A DNA stretch of 64,000 nucleotides from Amycolatopsis orientalis DSM 43388 (GTDB lineage Bacteria; Actinomycetota; Actinomycetes; Mycobacteriales; Pseudonocardiaceae), in contig NZ_ASXG01000045.1 of the NCBI RefSeq assembly GCF_000411975.1, positions 1-64,000 on the forward strand. Reading direction: 5' to 3'. Position 1 is the stretch's first letter. Every line of letters begins with the position of its first letter. The notes under the pieces are model-generated. The model saw nothing but the letters and a program-made list of their open reading frames with translations, was not told the DNA's origin and did not search any database. Position numbers and translations under genes: made by a program. Of the stretch, positions 16,483 to 25,688 are shown in pieces.

Positions 16483-16971
16483 ATGCCCCTGCACCGACCG
16501 CAGGCCGTCGCCCGCCTTTCGGCGCTGCCTCTCGCGCTAGCCCTGGCCGCGCCTGCAGCCAGATACCCCCGACCGCCCCGAGGCCTACGCCCAGTTGATG
16601 AAGCTCCCCGACCTCGACCAGGCCAAGGCCACCTACCCCACCATCGCCACCGCCATCCGTGACCGGCTCACCGCCGAATTCGGCCACACCTGGAAACAAG
16701 GCGGCGAAATCCTGGACCTCGCCCAGCTATCTGCCTGACACCGACTGGGCCCGCGCCCAAGCCCCTGGTCGGGCAGATCGCCGCGGGCTACCGCTTCAAG
16801 CCCGCCCCAGAGGTCTCGACCACCCAACCCGGGAACCACGGCGTGCGTAACACCAGCCCTGACAGCGCCTTCCTGGCCTTCGGCACCAGCAAATACACCG
16901 TCATCGGGGTCAAGACAGGCTGTCACTTAACGGCCGAAGCACACCGCCGCGGCACTCCCAAGCCCGATTAG
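16483..16971 (+). pseudogene. Frameshifted remnant of an unknown, possibly secreted, protein
   Basis: An ATG at 16483 opens a signal-peptide-like stretch (LSALPLALALAAPAA). Sensible protein sequence then continues in a second frame (residues around DRPEAYAQLMKLPDLDQAKA to EFGHTWKQGGEILDLAQ, stop near 16739). It resumes in the first frame from about 16740 (PLVGQIAAGYRFKPAPE to TSKYTVIGVKTGCHLT), ending at TAG 16971. At least two frame changes are needed, so this is a decayed gene or contains sequence errors. The family is unknown. It lies immediately past the 3' end of a tRNA gene, a common scar site of integrated elements. Confidence 0.5.
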
Positions 16972-17056
16972 ACCTCAGCGAACCCCGGCCCGCGCCAAGA
17001 TCGCAGCTGCCTCTGCCGACCAGGCAAGAACATGAGGCGCACACCTGCGAAAACGG

Positions 17057-17130
17057 TGCCCCCGACGGGGTTCGAACCCGCACTGGGTCGATTTTAAGTC
17101 GACTGCCTCTGCCAATTGGGCTACGGGGGC
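17057..17130 (-). tRNA. tRNA with anticodon TAA (nominally Leu, UUA codon)
   Basis: A complete 74-base cloverleaf on the minus strand. The acceptor stem is GCCCCCG with CGGGGGC and discriminator A. The D-arm includes AATTGGCAGA. The anticodon stem-loop is GTCGA-CTTAAAA-TCGAC, giving anticodon UAA. The T-arm is GCGGG-TTCGAAC-CCCGT. CCA is not encoded. The variable loop is only about 5 bases, whereas bacterial tRNA-Leu normally has a long variable arm, so the leucine identity rests on the anticodon alone. Confidence 0.9.
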
Positions 17131-17205
17131 CCACCCACCCTAGCGAACCCGGACACGGCGAAGCCGAGCCACCCGAAAGCGGCCCGGCTTCGTCGGAAGA
17201 ACCAC

Positions 17206-18534
17206 TCAGCCCTTGCTGGCCCGGTTGAACTCTTCCTTCGGGTTGTTGATCTGCCCCAGCGAGATGACCTCCCGGCGGAACAGCCCGCCCAGCATCCAGT
17301 CGAACAGGATGCGGATCTTGCGGTTCCAGGTCGGCATCGCCTTGAGGTGGTAGGCGCGGTGGAAGAGCCACGCCGGGAAGCCCTTGATCTTCAGGTTCAG
17401 CGCGTCCGCCACGCCCTTGTGCAAGCCGAGGCTCGCGACCGCGCCCAGGTTCTTGTGGTAGTAGTCCTTCGGCTGTCCGCCGCGGATCACCTTGATGATG
17501 TTCTTCGCCAGCAGGCGGGCCTGGCGGACCGCGTGCTGGGCGTTCGGCGGGCAGGTCGCCGTCGGGTCCTGCTCGGTGCGCGAGAGGTCCGGGATGGCCG
17601 CGTTGTCGCCCGCGGTCCAGACGTCCGGGTGGCCGACCACCTGCATCGCCGCGGTGGCCTCGACGCGGCCGCGCTTGTCGAGCGGCAGGTCCGAGCTGGC
17701 GAGGACCGGGTTGGCCTTCACGCCGGCGGTCCAGATGATCGTGTCGGTGTCGAACTCGGTGCCGTCCGAGAGCACGACGTGGCCGTTTTCGAACGACTTC
17801 GCCGCGGTCGACAGGTAGACCTCGATGCCGCGCTTCTCCAGCTGCTGCACCGTGTACACGCCCAGCGTCTCGCGGACCTCGGGCAGGATCCGCCCGGCCG
17901 CCTCGACCATCACCCAGCGGATGTCCGCCGGCTTGATGTTCGGGTAGTAGTTCTCGACCGCGAAGCGGGTCATGTCCTCGAGCTCGGCCAGCGCCTCGAT
18001 GCCCGCGAACCCGCCGCCGACCACGGTGAACGTGAGCAGGCGCTTGCGCAGCTCGGGGTCGAGCGTGCTGGCCGCCTCGTCCAGCTTGGTCATGATGTGG
18101 TTGCGCAGGTAGATCGCTTCGCCGATGGTCTTGAAGGCGATGCCCTCCTCGGCCAGGCCGGGGATCGGCAGGATCCGCGCGACGGCGCCGAGCGCGACCA
18201 CGAGCACGTCGTAGTTCAGCGTCTCGACGTGGCCGTCGGCCGCCTCGACCGTGACGGCCTTGCGCTCGTTTTCGATCTTCGTGACCCGCGCGGTCAGCAC
18301 GTGGCAGCGCTTCAGCACGCGGCGCAGCGGCACGACCACGTGCCGCGGTTCGATCGCACCGGCCGCCGCCTCGGGCAGGAACGGGGCATAGGTCATGTGC
18401 GGCTGCGGGTCAACGACGGTCACGGAGGCCTCGTTGGCGCGCAGCATCTTCTGAAGCCCGTACGCGGTGTACAGGCCGACGTATCCACCACCGAGGACGA
18501 GGATCCGAGTCGGTTCCGACTTCGCAGCAGCCAT
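17206..18534 (-). CDS. ndh: Type II NADH dehydrogenase (NDH-2)
   Basis: A 442-residue single-subunit flavoprotein that passes electrons from NADH to menaquinone without pumping protons. The first Rossmann motif is VLGGGYVGLYTAYGL (about 14-28) for FAD. The second is VVGGGFAGIEALAEL (about 168-182) for NADH. WTAGDNAAIPD binds FAD near residue 305. The C-terminal region after AWLFHRAYHLKAMPTWNRK would make the amphipathic membrane contact. ATG at 18534 directly follows a TATAGG element, suggesting a leaderless transcript. Length and motifs match mycobacterial Ndh. It is a stand-alone gene after the tRNA. Confidence 0.93.
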   Translation of the reverse strand: MAAAKSEPTRILVLGGGYVGLYTAYGLQKMLRANEASVTVVDPQPHMTYAPFLPEAAAGAIEPRHVVVPLRRVLKRCHVLTARVTKIENERKAVTVEAADGHVETLNYDVLVVALGAVARILPIPGLAEEGIAFKTIGEAIYLRNHIMTKLDEAASTLDPELRKRLLTFTVVGGGFAGIEALAELEDMTRFAVENYYPNIKPADIRWVMVEAAGRILPEVRETLGVYTVQQLEKRGIEVYLSTAAKSFENGHVVLSDGTEFDTDTIIWTAGVKANPVLASSDLPLDKRGRVEATAAMQVVGHPDVWTAGDNAAIPDLSRTEQDPTATCPPNAQHAVRQARLLAKNIIKVIRGGQPKDYYHKNLGAVASLGLHKGVADALNLKIKGFPAWLFHRAYHLKAMPTWNRKIRILFDWMLGGLFRREVISLGQINNPKEEFNRASKG

Positions 18535-18618
18535 GTACCTATAGTCGCACTTCCGAAGCGGCTTCGCTCGGGTACCCCACCCCGCTGTGACCAGCATCGC
18601 CACGCTGGTTGTCACGAT

Positions 18619-19302
18619 TCAGATGAGCCCGGCCGCTGAGGCCGCGGCGGTGAACGCGCTCACCACCATGGGCTGTGTCACACGGCCGGTCTGGACATTG
18701 CGCGGTGACACGTGGTAGCAGCCGAACACCGCGAGGTCGCCGACCTGCATCCGGGCGCCGTGCGCGAAGGCCGGACGCGGTTTCGGCACCGGCCAGCCGG
18801 CGGCGGAAAGCACGGGCAGCAGCGCCTGCCAGCCGAACGCGCCGAGCACGACGATCGAGCGCAGGGTCGGGCGCAGCAGGTCCAGCTCGTCGGCCAGCCA
18901 GTGCCGGCAGGTGTCCCGTTCAGCGGGGGTCGGCCGGTTCTCCGGCGGCGCGCAGCGGACCGGCGACACGAGCCGGGTGCCGCGCAGCGTGAGGCCGTCG
19001 CCGATGGCGGCGGACACCGGCCGGGACGCCAGACCGACCTCGTACAGCACGCGGAAGAGGAAGTCGCCGGACGGATCGCCGGTGAACATCCGGCCGGTGC
19101 GGTTGGCCCCGTGTGCGGACGGCGCGAGCCCGACCACGGCCAGTGCGGCGTCCTCCGCGCCGAAACCGGGCACCGGCCGCGCCCAGTACTCCTGTCCGGC
19201 GAACGCGGCCTTCGTCCCCGCCACGCCCTCGCGCCATTCGACGAGCCGCGGGCACGCGCGGCACCGCACCAGCTCCGCGTCGAGGTCGGCGAACGTGCGC
19301 AT
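18619..19302 (-). CDS. Family 5 uracil-DNA glycosylase (UdgB type)
   Basis: A 227-residue DNA repair enzyme that excises uracil and some deaminated purines. Motif A is GLAPSAHGANRTGRMFTGD (about residues 57-75), without the usual active Asp/Asn of family 1. Motif B is GCYHVSPRNVQTGRVT near the C-terminus. Iron-sulphur cysteines are visible as CRACPRL at the N-terminus and as CAPPEN with a later TCRHWL. The ATG has GGAGGAG five bases before it. The gene is divergent from the S10 peptidase with a 52-base gap. Confidence 0.9.
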   Translation of the reverse strand: MRTFADLDAELVRCRACPRLVEWREGVAGTKAAFAGQEYWARPVPGFGAEDAALAVVGLAPSAHGANRTGRMFTGDPSGDFLFRVLYEVGLASRPVSAAIGDGLTLRGTRLVSPVRCAPPENRPTPAERDTCRHWLADELDLLRPTLRSIVVLGAFGWQALLPVLSAAGWPVPKPRPAFAHGARMQVGDLAVFGCYHVSPRNVQTGRVTQPMVVSAFTAAASAAGLI

Positions 19303-19354
19303 CGATCTCCTCCGCTTGGTGTGCTGCCACGGTAACGCGGGATAGGTTGGGGCC

Positions 19355-20845
19355 ATGGCCGACACCACCGCGGACGAGACCGCCGAGAAGACCAAGGGCG
19401 AGGAGACGAAGGCGGCGGAGCCCGTCGACGACCTCGTCACGACGCAGCACACGCTCACCGTCAAGCGGCGCAAGCTCGCCTACACCGCCCAGACCGGCCG
19501 GATCGTGCTCCGCCAAGAGGTCAAGAAGGACGGCAAGTCCGAAGGCCACCAGGCCAAGGCCGAGGTTTTCCTCACCGCCTACACCCTCGACGACGCCGAC
19601 CCCGGCACGCGACCGGTCACCTTCGCCTTCAACGGCGGCCCCGGTTCCTCCAGCATCTGGCTCCACATGGGCCTGCTCGGACCGCGCCGGGTGCTGTCCG
19701 GCGACGTCAACGACCCGGTGCCGCCGCCGTACGGGCTCGAGGACAACCCGGAAAGCCTGCTCGCGCACAGCGACCTGGTGTTCATCGACCCGGTCCAGAC
19801 CGGCTATTCGCGGGTGACCGAGGGCGGCGAATCCCAGCCGTACACCGGTTTCCAGGGCGACGTCGAATCGGTCGCGGAGATCATCCGGCTGTGGGTTTCG
19901 CGCAACCAGCGCTGGTTGTCGCCGAAGTTCCTGGCCGGCGAGTCGTACGGCACGCTGCGCGCGGCCGCGCTGGCCGGGCACCTGCAGGAGCGCTACGGCC
20001 TGTACCTCAACGGCCTGATGCTCATCTCGTCCGTTCTGGACCTCGGCACGCTGCGGTTCCACGAGGGCAACGACCTGCCGTACTCGCTGTTCCTGCCCAC
20101 GTACGCGGCGATCGCGCACTACCACGGCAGGCACGGCGAACGACCGCTCGACGACGTGCTCGCCGACGCCGAGGACTTCGCCTCGAAGGAACTGCCGTGG
20201 GCGCTTTCCCGCGGCGCGCGGCTGTCCACTCAGGACCGTACCGAGGCGGTGCAGACGCTGGCGTCGCTCACCGGGCTCAGCGAGTCCTATGTGGACCGCG
20301 TCAACCTGCGGATCGAGCACGTCCGGTTCTTCACCGAACTGCTGCGCGACCAGGGCAAGACCGTCGGCCGGATGGACGGCCGGTTCACCACCTGGGAGCC
20401 GGACGGCGGCGTCGAGCACATGAGCGACGACCCCTCGGTGTCGCGGATCATCGGCGCCTACTCGGCCGGGTTCAACCACTACGTGCGCGCCGAGCTCGGT
20501 TACGAGAACGACCTGCCGTACGAGATCCTGTCGACCGAGGTGTTCAAGGCCTGGTCCTACAAGGAGTTCGAGGGCCGTTCGGTGTCCGTTGTGGACACGT
20601 TGAGCGCGGCGATGCGGGCGAACCCGCACCTGCAGGTCCACGTCGCGTTCGGACACTACGACGGCGCGACGGCGTACTACGCGTCCGAGTACGTGCTCTC
20701 GCAGCTGAAGATTCCGGAGGAGCTGCGGGACAACATCGAAACGGCCTACTACCCGGCCGGGCACATGATGTACGTGCACGAACCGTCGCGGGTGCAGCAG
20801 TCGAAGGACCTGGGCAAGTTCGTGAAGAAGGCGTCCAACCGCTGA
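19355..20845 (+). CDS. S10-family serine carboxypeptidase-like protein
   Basis: A 496-residue alpha/beta hydrolase of peptidase family S10. Conserved elements are FNGGPGSSSIW (oxyanion region, about residue 90), the nucleophile in GESYGTLRAAAL (about 188), Asp in FGHYDGATAYY (about 435) and His in PAGHMMYVHEP (about 471). The start is highly charged and no signal peptide is present, so it is probably intracellular. Active S10 enzymes trim amino acids from peptide C-termini at acidic pH; an intracellular bacterial role is unclear. It lies beside a secreted protease and a peptide importer, so processing imported peptides is a reasonable inference. Confidence 0.85.
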   Translation: MADTTADETAEKTKGEETKAAEPVDDLVTTQHTLTVKRRKLAYTAQTGRIVLRQEVKKDGKSEGHQAKAEVFLTAYTLDDADPGTRPVTFAFNGGPGSSSIWLHMGLLGPRRVLSGDVNDPVPPPYGLEDNPESLLAHSDLVFIDPVQTGYSRVTEGGESQPYTGFQGDVESVAEIIRLWVSRNQRWLSPKFLAGESYGTLRAAALAGHLQERYGLYLNGLMLISSVLDLGTLRFHEGNDLPYSLFLPTYAAIAHYHGRHGERPLDDVLADAEDFASKELPWALSRGARLSTQDRTEAVQTLASLTGLSESYVDRVNLRIEHVRFFTELLRDQGKTVGRMDGRFTTWEPDGGVEHMSDDPSVSRIIGAYSAGFNHYVRAELGYENDLPYEILSTEVFKAWSYKEFEGRSVSVVDTLSAAMRANPHLQVHVAFGHYDGATAYYASEYVLSQLKIPEELRDNIETAYYPAGHMMYVHEPSRVQQSKDLGKFVKKASNR

Positions 20846-20851
20846 TCTGGC

Positions 20852-20887
20852 GAGTGCCTGTCGCGGTTCTTGCCGCGACAGGCACTC
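20852..20887. terminator. Perfect 15-base-pair hairpin between convergent peptidase genes
   Basis: The arms GAGTGCCTGTCGCGG and CCGCGACAGGCACTC are exact complements separated by TTCTTG. It sits 6 bases after the S10 stop and 24 bases before the subtilisin stop on the other strand. That makes it a likely bidirectional terminator, although no T-run is present, as is usual in high-GC actinobacteria. Confidence 0.85.
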
Positions 20888-20911
20888 ACCACCATTCGTG
20901 CTCCCGCTCGT

Positions 20912-22627
20912 TCAGCGCAGGAACGCCGAACCCCGCGTCACCGCGGAATAGGCGTCCACCGCCCCATGTCCGTAGAACCCGTTGAACGACGTGTCTCCCA
21001 CACAGGTAGCCGTGAACGAAGCGTCCCGGCCCTCCTTCAAGTAGTCGACCGTCCGCGGCACCGGGCACGCGATCGGCGCGGCCGTGCCTTCCAGCACCCG
21101 CTGCACCGCGTCCGGATCCATCGAGATCGAATTCCCGGTCTTCTTGCCGTACTGGGAAATGATCAGCGCCGCGACCCCGGTCGCATGCGGAGTGGCCATC
21201 GAAGTCCCTTGCAGCCACTGGTAGTAGCCGACCCGGCCGTCCGCCGCCGTAGCCTTCTGGATGCCGAGCGCGACACCCGCCGGGGTGACATTCCCTGCCG
21301 CGTCGATGTTTCCGGCCGCCACGCCGACGTTTCGCGGGTACGTGGAGAGGATCTCATTCTCGACCGTCCGGTACCACGGCGTGCCGTAGCCGTCCCGGAA
21401 ATACCCGCCAGGCGCGGAAACAGAGATCTGCTCGGTGCCGTAGTTCGAGTAGTCCGCCTTCGCCTGCGACGGGCCGAACGAGCCGACCCCGATGGTGTGC
21501 GGGCCTTCGACTGGCAGCGAGAAGCACGAGGAATTGTCGATCTTGCGCGGGTGCGTTCCGTTCGCCGGATAGTCCGGGCTCGTGACGTCGTCGTGCGGTG
21601 CGGCCAGTTCGTCGTGCTGATTGCCGAGCGCGACCACCATCGTCACGCCCTTGCGGTGCGCGTAGTTCAACGCGCGCGTGGTCGCTTCGATGATCGTGCG
21701 CTGCTCTGCTTGCTCCGCAGCGGAGTCCGCCGGATTGGACCGGCAGTTGTACAGCCACGGGTCCACATAGAAGCTCATGTTGACGACGTCGAGACCCGCG
21801 TCGCCGGAATAGGTCAGGGCGTCGACCGTCGGCTGCAGGAAGAAGTACCCGGAATCCTGTCCGGCCCGGACGTTCACCAGCGTCACGTTCGGCGCCACCC
21901 CGGAGACGCCGAATCCGTTGGCCGCCGCGGCGATCGTGCCGGCGACGTGCGTGCCGTGCCCGTTGTCGTCGTGGTCCACCGGGTCGACGCAGCCGCGGAA
22001 CTCGCAGGGGCCGTCGACCACGGTGCCGTTGACGTCCGCGACGATGTCCTTGGTGAAGTTGCGCGAATCGGCCTTGTCGAAGTTCGGTGCGATGTCCGGG
22101 TGACTGCCGTCGACGCCGGTGTCGATGATGCCGACCTTGACCCGCTTGTCGCCCGCCTGCTTGGTGCGCGCGAGGTCGGAGCGGGTCGATTTGAGGCCCC
22201 AGAGCTGGTCGTCCAGCGGGTCGGTGCCGACCGGTTTGTTCGCCGCGGCCTTGTGCGACACACTGCCGCGGCCTTCCTTCTCGACCGCGTCCGGCTTTTC
22301 CCTCTTGCCCTCCTTCGGCGCGCTGCCGATCGCTTTCGCCTTGGCCGCGCCGAATACCGCGCGGTTGGCGGAAACCCGCTCAGCGAAGCCGGAAGCGGGA
22401 GCGGTGGCGGTGATCAGCCCGACGGCGGTGTTGGTCTCGACGACCGTGCCGCCGGCGTCACGCACCGCCTTCTGCGCGGCAGCCACGCTCTCGCCGTCGC
22501 GCGCCAGGACGTTGAATTCCGTTACCGGCCCGGCCGGTTGGGCCGACGCCGCCGGAACGGCGACGCCGGACACCGCGCCGAACAATGGCAGCGCGAGGGC
22601 CACTGCGAGCAATCTTGGTCTTTTCAC
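20912..22627 (-). CDS. Secreted S8 (subtilisin-like) serine protease
   Basis: A 571-residue preproprotease. A signal peptide (about 1-29, ending ASAQPA) is followed by an I9-like propeptide and a charged linker (residues near 105-125). The catalytic triad is Asp in GIIDTGVDGSHPD, His in DNGHGTHVAG and Ser in GTSMATPHATG; the oxyanion Asn is in VALGNQHDE. Several cysteines suggest disulphides. GTG start at 22627 with GAGGAGG five bases upstream. Secreted, with no C-terminal anchor. It follows the peptide ABC importer genes on the same strand, so it may supply peptides to that importer. Confidence 0.93.
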   Translation of the reverse strand: MKRPRLLAVALALPLFGAVSGVAVPAASAQPAGPVTEFNVLARDGESVAAAQKAVRDAGGTVVETNTAVGLITATAPASGFAERVSANRAVFGAAKAKAIGSAPKEGKREKPDAVEKEGRGSVSHKAAANKPVGTDPLDDQLWGLKSTRSDLARTKQAGDKRVKVGIIDTGVDGSHPDIAPNFDKADSRNFTKDIVADVNGTVVDGPCEFRGCVDPVDHDDNGHGTHVAGTIAAAANGFGVSGVAPNVTLVNVRAGQDSGYFFLQPTVDALTYSGDAGLDVVNMSFYVDPWLYNCRSNPADSAAEQAEQRTIIEATTRALNYAHRKGVTMVVALGNQHDELAAPHDDVTSPDYPANGTHPRKIDNSSCFSLPVEGPHTIGVGSFGPSQAKADYSNYGTEQISVSAPGGYFRDGYGTPWYRTVENEILSTYPRNVGVAAGNIDAAGNVTPAGVALGIQKATAADGRVGYYQWLQGTSMATPHATGVAALIISQYGKKTGNSISMDPDAVQRVLEGTAAPIACPVPRTVDYLKEGRDASFTATCVGDTSFNGFYGHGAVDAYSAVTRGSAFLR

Positions 22628-22709
22628 GAGTCCTCCTCAGGAAAACCGACAATGCAACGTACATAGCGGACACTGCGTGCGGCAATCGGCAAACCGGAGG
22701 AATCGCTCG

Positions 22710-23708
22710 TTACGGAACCACGGACTTCACCTCGGCGAAGTGACAAGCCGACAGATGCCCGTCCGTGCGCGGTTCCAGTTTCGGCGCCTCCGTCGCGCAG
22801 ATGTCCGCGGCCTTCCAGCACCGCGTCCGGAACCGGCAGCCCGACGGCGGATCGATCGGGCTCGGCACGTCGCCTTCCAGCCGGATCACCTGCCGCTGCC
22901 CGCGCACCGCCGGGTCCGCCACCGGAACGGCCGACAGCAACGCCTGCGTGTAGGGATGCGACGGTCGCTCGTAAATCTCGTCCTCGGTGCCCACTTCGAC
23001 GATCTTGCCCAAATACATCACCGCGACCCGGGTGGACAGATGCCGCACCACCGAAAGGTCGTGCGCGATGAACACATAGGACAGTCCGAACTCGCCTTGG
23101 AGTTCCCCGAGCAGGTTCATCACCTGCGCCTGGATCGAAACGTCCAAAGCGGACACCGGTTCGTCGCAGATGATCACCTTGGGCCGCAACGCGAGCGCCC
23201 GCGCGATGCCGATGCGCTGGCGCTGGCCGCCGGAGAACTGGTGCGGATACCGGTTCACGTGCTCGGGATTGAGCCCGACCACCTCCAGCAGTTCCTGCAC
23301 CTTCTTCGCCCGCGAACCCTTCGGCGCGACGTCGGTGTGTATCTCGAACGGCTCGCCGACGATGTCGCCGACCGTCATCCGCGGATTCAGCGACGTGTAC
23401 GGGTCCTGCAGCACGATCTGGATTTCCCGGCGCATCCGCCGCAGTTCCGCACCGCGCAGCTGGAACAGGTCGCGGCCCTCGAAGGTCGCGCTGCCGCTGG
23501 TCGGCTCCTCCAGGCGCATCAGCACCTGGGCGAGCGTCGACTTGCCGCAGCCGGATTCCCCGACCACGCCGAGCGTTTCGCCCTGCCGCAGGTCGAAGGA
23601 CACGCCGTCGACGGCCTTCACCTGCCCGATCGTGCGCTTGAACAGCACCCCGGTGCGCACCGGGAAGTGCTTGACCAGGTCGCGCACGCGGAGAATCGGC
23701 TCACCCAC
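22710..23708 (-). CDS. dppF: Oligo/dipeptide ABC importer ATPase (DppF/OppF type)
   Basis: A 332-residue cytoplasmic ATPase. Walker A is GESGCGKSTL (about residues 50-59), signature FSGGQRQRIGIARAL, Walker B VIICDEPVSALD and the switch His in FIAHDLSVV. The C-terminal oligopeptide-binding extension includes PPSGCRFRTRCWKA, whose cysteines are typical of this subfamily and can hold an Fe-S cluster. The GTG start lies inside the end of the preceding ATPase gene (8-base overlap). Last gene of the five-gene import operon. Confidence 0.93.
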   Translation of the reverse strand: MGEPILRVRDLVKHFPVRTGVLFKRTIGQVKAVDGVSFDLRQGETLGVVGESGCGKSTLAQVLMRLEEPTSGSATFEGRDLFQLRGAELRRMRREIQIVLQDPYTSLNPRMTVGDIVGEPFEIHTDVAPKGSRAKKVQELLEVVGLNPEHVNRYPHQFSGGQRQRIGIARALALRPKVIICDEPVSALDVSIQAQVMNLLGELQGEFGLSYVFIAHDLSVVRHLSTRVAVMYLGKIVEVGTEDEIYERPSHPYTQALLSAVPVADPAVRGQRQVIRLEGDVPSPIDPPSGCRFRTRCWKAADICATEAPKLEPRTDGHLSACHFAEVKSVVP

Positions 23709-24726
23709 GGCTCACCACCACCTCCTCGGCGAAATGACACGCACTGACCCGGCCGAACCCGAGCGCGTGCGAGGACGGCCGCTCGTCGCGGCATCGTTGC
23801 TCCGCCCGTTTGCAGCGCGGGTGGAACGGGCAGCCGGGCGGAATGTCGAGCAGGCTCGGCGGCAGCCCCTTGATCGTTTCCAGGGTCTGTCCCTTGAGGT
23901 CCAGTCGCGGCAGCGAATCCATCAGCGCCGCGGTGTAGGGATGCCCGGGAGAGCTGAACAATTCCCGCACGTCGGCCTGCTCCACGATCCGCCCGGCGTA
24001 CATCACCGCGATCCGGTCCGCGACCTCCGCCACCACGCCGAGGTCGTGCGTGATCAGCACGAGCCCCATCCGCCGTTCCCGCTGGATGTCCGCGAGCAGG
24101 TCCATGATCTGCGCCTGCACGGTCACGTCCAGCGCGGTCGTCGGCTCGTCCGCGATGAGCAGGTCCGGGTCGAGCGCGAGCGACATCGCGATCATCGCGC
24201 GCTGCCGCATCCCGCCGGAGAACTGGTGCGGGTAATCCTTCACCCGCCGCGCCGCCGCCGGGATCCGCACGAGGTCGAGCAGCTCGATCGCCCGCTTGCG
24301 TGCGTCCTTTCTGGACATTCCCAACCGGACGCGCAGTTGTTCCTCGATCTGGAACCCGACGGTGAACACGGGGTTCAGCGCCGAAAGCGCGTCCTGGAAG
24401 ATCATCGCGATCTCCGCGCCGCGCACCTCCCGCCGCCGGTCCGCCGACGCGGTGAGCAGATCCTCGCCGCGGTAACGGATCGACCCGCCGGTGATCACGC
24501 CCGGCGGAGTGTCGAGAATCCCCATCACGGTCTGCGCGGTGACGCTCTTGCCGGAGCCCGATTCGCCGAGCACGGCAAGGGTTTCCCCGGCGTGCACCGA
24601 ATAGCCGACGCCGTTGAGCACATTGGCCACGCCGTCGGAAGTGCGGAACTCCACGTGCAGGTCCTCGACCTCGAGCAGCAGCTCGTTCTCCGCCGCCGGA
24701 CCAGGCGGACTGGACACTGTGGACAT
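23701..24726 (-). CDS. dppD: Oligo/dipeptide ABC importer ATPase (DppD/OppD type)
   Basis: A 341-residue ATPase, partner of the DppF-type subunit. Walker A is GESGSGKSVT, signature FSGGMRQRAMIAMSL, Walker B LLIADEPTTALD and switch ITHDLGVVAEV. The family-specific C-terminal segment PPGCPFHPRCKRAEQRC is present. ATG at 24726 is chosen as the first Met in the correct frame; it sits 5 bases after the permease stop. Confidence 0.93.
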   Translation of the reverse strand: MSTVSSPPGPAAENELLLEVEDLHVEFRTSDGVANVLNGVGYSVHAGETLAVLGESGSGKSVTAQTVMGILDTPPGVITGGSIRYRGEDLLTASADRRREVRGAEIAMIFQDALSALNPVFTVGFQIEEQLRVRLGMSRKDARKRAIELLDLVRIPAAARRVKDYPHQFSGGMRQRAMIAMSLALDPDLLIADEPTTALDVTVQAQIMDLLADIQRERRMGLVLITHDLGVVAEVADRIAVMYAGRIVEQADVRELFSSPGHPYTAALMDSLPRLDLKGQTLETIKGLPPSLLDIPPGCPFHPRCKRAEQRCRDERPSSHALGFGRVSACHFAEEVVVSRG

Positions 24727-24731
24727 TGCGG

Positions 24732-25688
24732 CTACCTCGACTTCGGGTCGAGCGCGTCGCGGATACCGTCGCCGAGCATCACGAACGCGAGCACGGTGAC
24801 GGTGACGAACGCACCGGGGAACAGGAGCATGTGCGGGACCGCGCGGAAGTAGTCGCGGGCGTCGCTGATCATGACGCCCCACGACACCACCGGCGGCCGC
24901 ACGCCGATGCCGAGGTACGCCAGTGTCGCCTCGGCTCCGATGGCCGCGCCGAGCGCGATCGTGGCGTACACGAGCACCGGCGCGAGCGTGTTCGGCAACA
25001 GGTGCCGGAACACGATCCGCGGCGTGCTGGCGCCGAGCGCGCGGGCCGCCTTCACGTAGTCCAGTTGCTTGGCCACCAGCGTCGCGGACCGCATGATGCG
25101 CATCGCCACCGGCCAGGTCAGCACCGCGATCGAGCACACCACCTGCACGATGATGGTGACCTGCCCGGGATTCGTGCCGGGCGCGTTGAACGTGGTGAGG
25201 ATGACGATCGCGCCGAGCACGAACGGAAGGCCGGCGAAGATGTCGCCGAGCCGGGACAGCAGGCTGTCGACGATCCGGCCGTAGTAGCCCGCGACGATGC
25301 CGATCAACGATCCGAAAAGGACCGTCAGAAGCGTCGCGAAAACGCCCACCAGCAACGAGGCCCGGGCCCCGTAAATGGTCCGCGCGTACACGTCGTAGCC
25401 CTGGTTGTCGTAACCGAACCAGGCGTCCGCGGACGGGCCTTCGTTGGCGTGCGTCAGATCGCTGTACCCGGCGGGACGGTGCGAGAACAGTCCCGGCGCG
25501 ATCGCGATCAGCACGATCAGCAGGATGATCAACGCGGAAATGACGAACGTCGGCTTGCGGCGCAGCTGCCGCCACGCGTCGCCCCACAGACTGCGCGGTT
25601 TCTTCGGGCCGGCGTCGGCCGAGCTGTCCACATGCGACAGCTGTGCCGCGTCGACCCCGCCGCCGCCGACGAGATTCGGGTCAGTCAT
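24732..25688 (-). CDS. dppC: Oligo/dipeptide ABC importer permease (DppC/OppC type)
   Basis: A 318-residue inner-membrane subunit. An N-terminal cytoplasmic stretch of about 45 residues leads to TM1 (FVISALIILLIVLIAIA) and then about five more segments. The ATPase-contact EAA loop is DYVKAARALGASTPRIVFRH. The OppC-N domain precedes the permease core. Its ATG overlaps the end of dppB by 8 bases. Confidence 0.93.
   Translation of the reverse strand: MTDPNLVGGGGVDAAQLSHVDSSADAGPKKPRSLWGDAWRQLRRKPTFVISALIILLIVLIAIAPGLFSHRPAGYSDLTHANEGPSADAWFGYDNQGYDVYARTIYGARASLLVGVFATLLTVLFGSLIGIVAGYYGRIVDSLLSRLGDIFAGLPFVLGAIVILTTFNAPGTNPGQVTIIVQVVCSIAVLTWPVAMRIMRSATLVAKQLDYVKAARALGASTPRIVFRHLLPNTLAPVLVYATIALGAAIGAEATLAYLGIGVRPPVVSWGVMISDARDYFRAVPHMLLFPGAFVTVTVLAFVMLGDGIRDALDPKSR

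Noticed and set aside
16483..16971. Treating the region as three separate small genes
   Set aside because: Each piece lacks its own start signal, while the pieces join into one sensible protein with frame changes.
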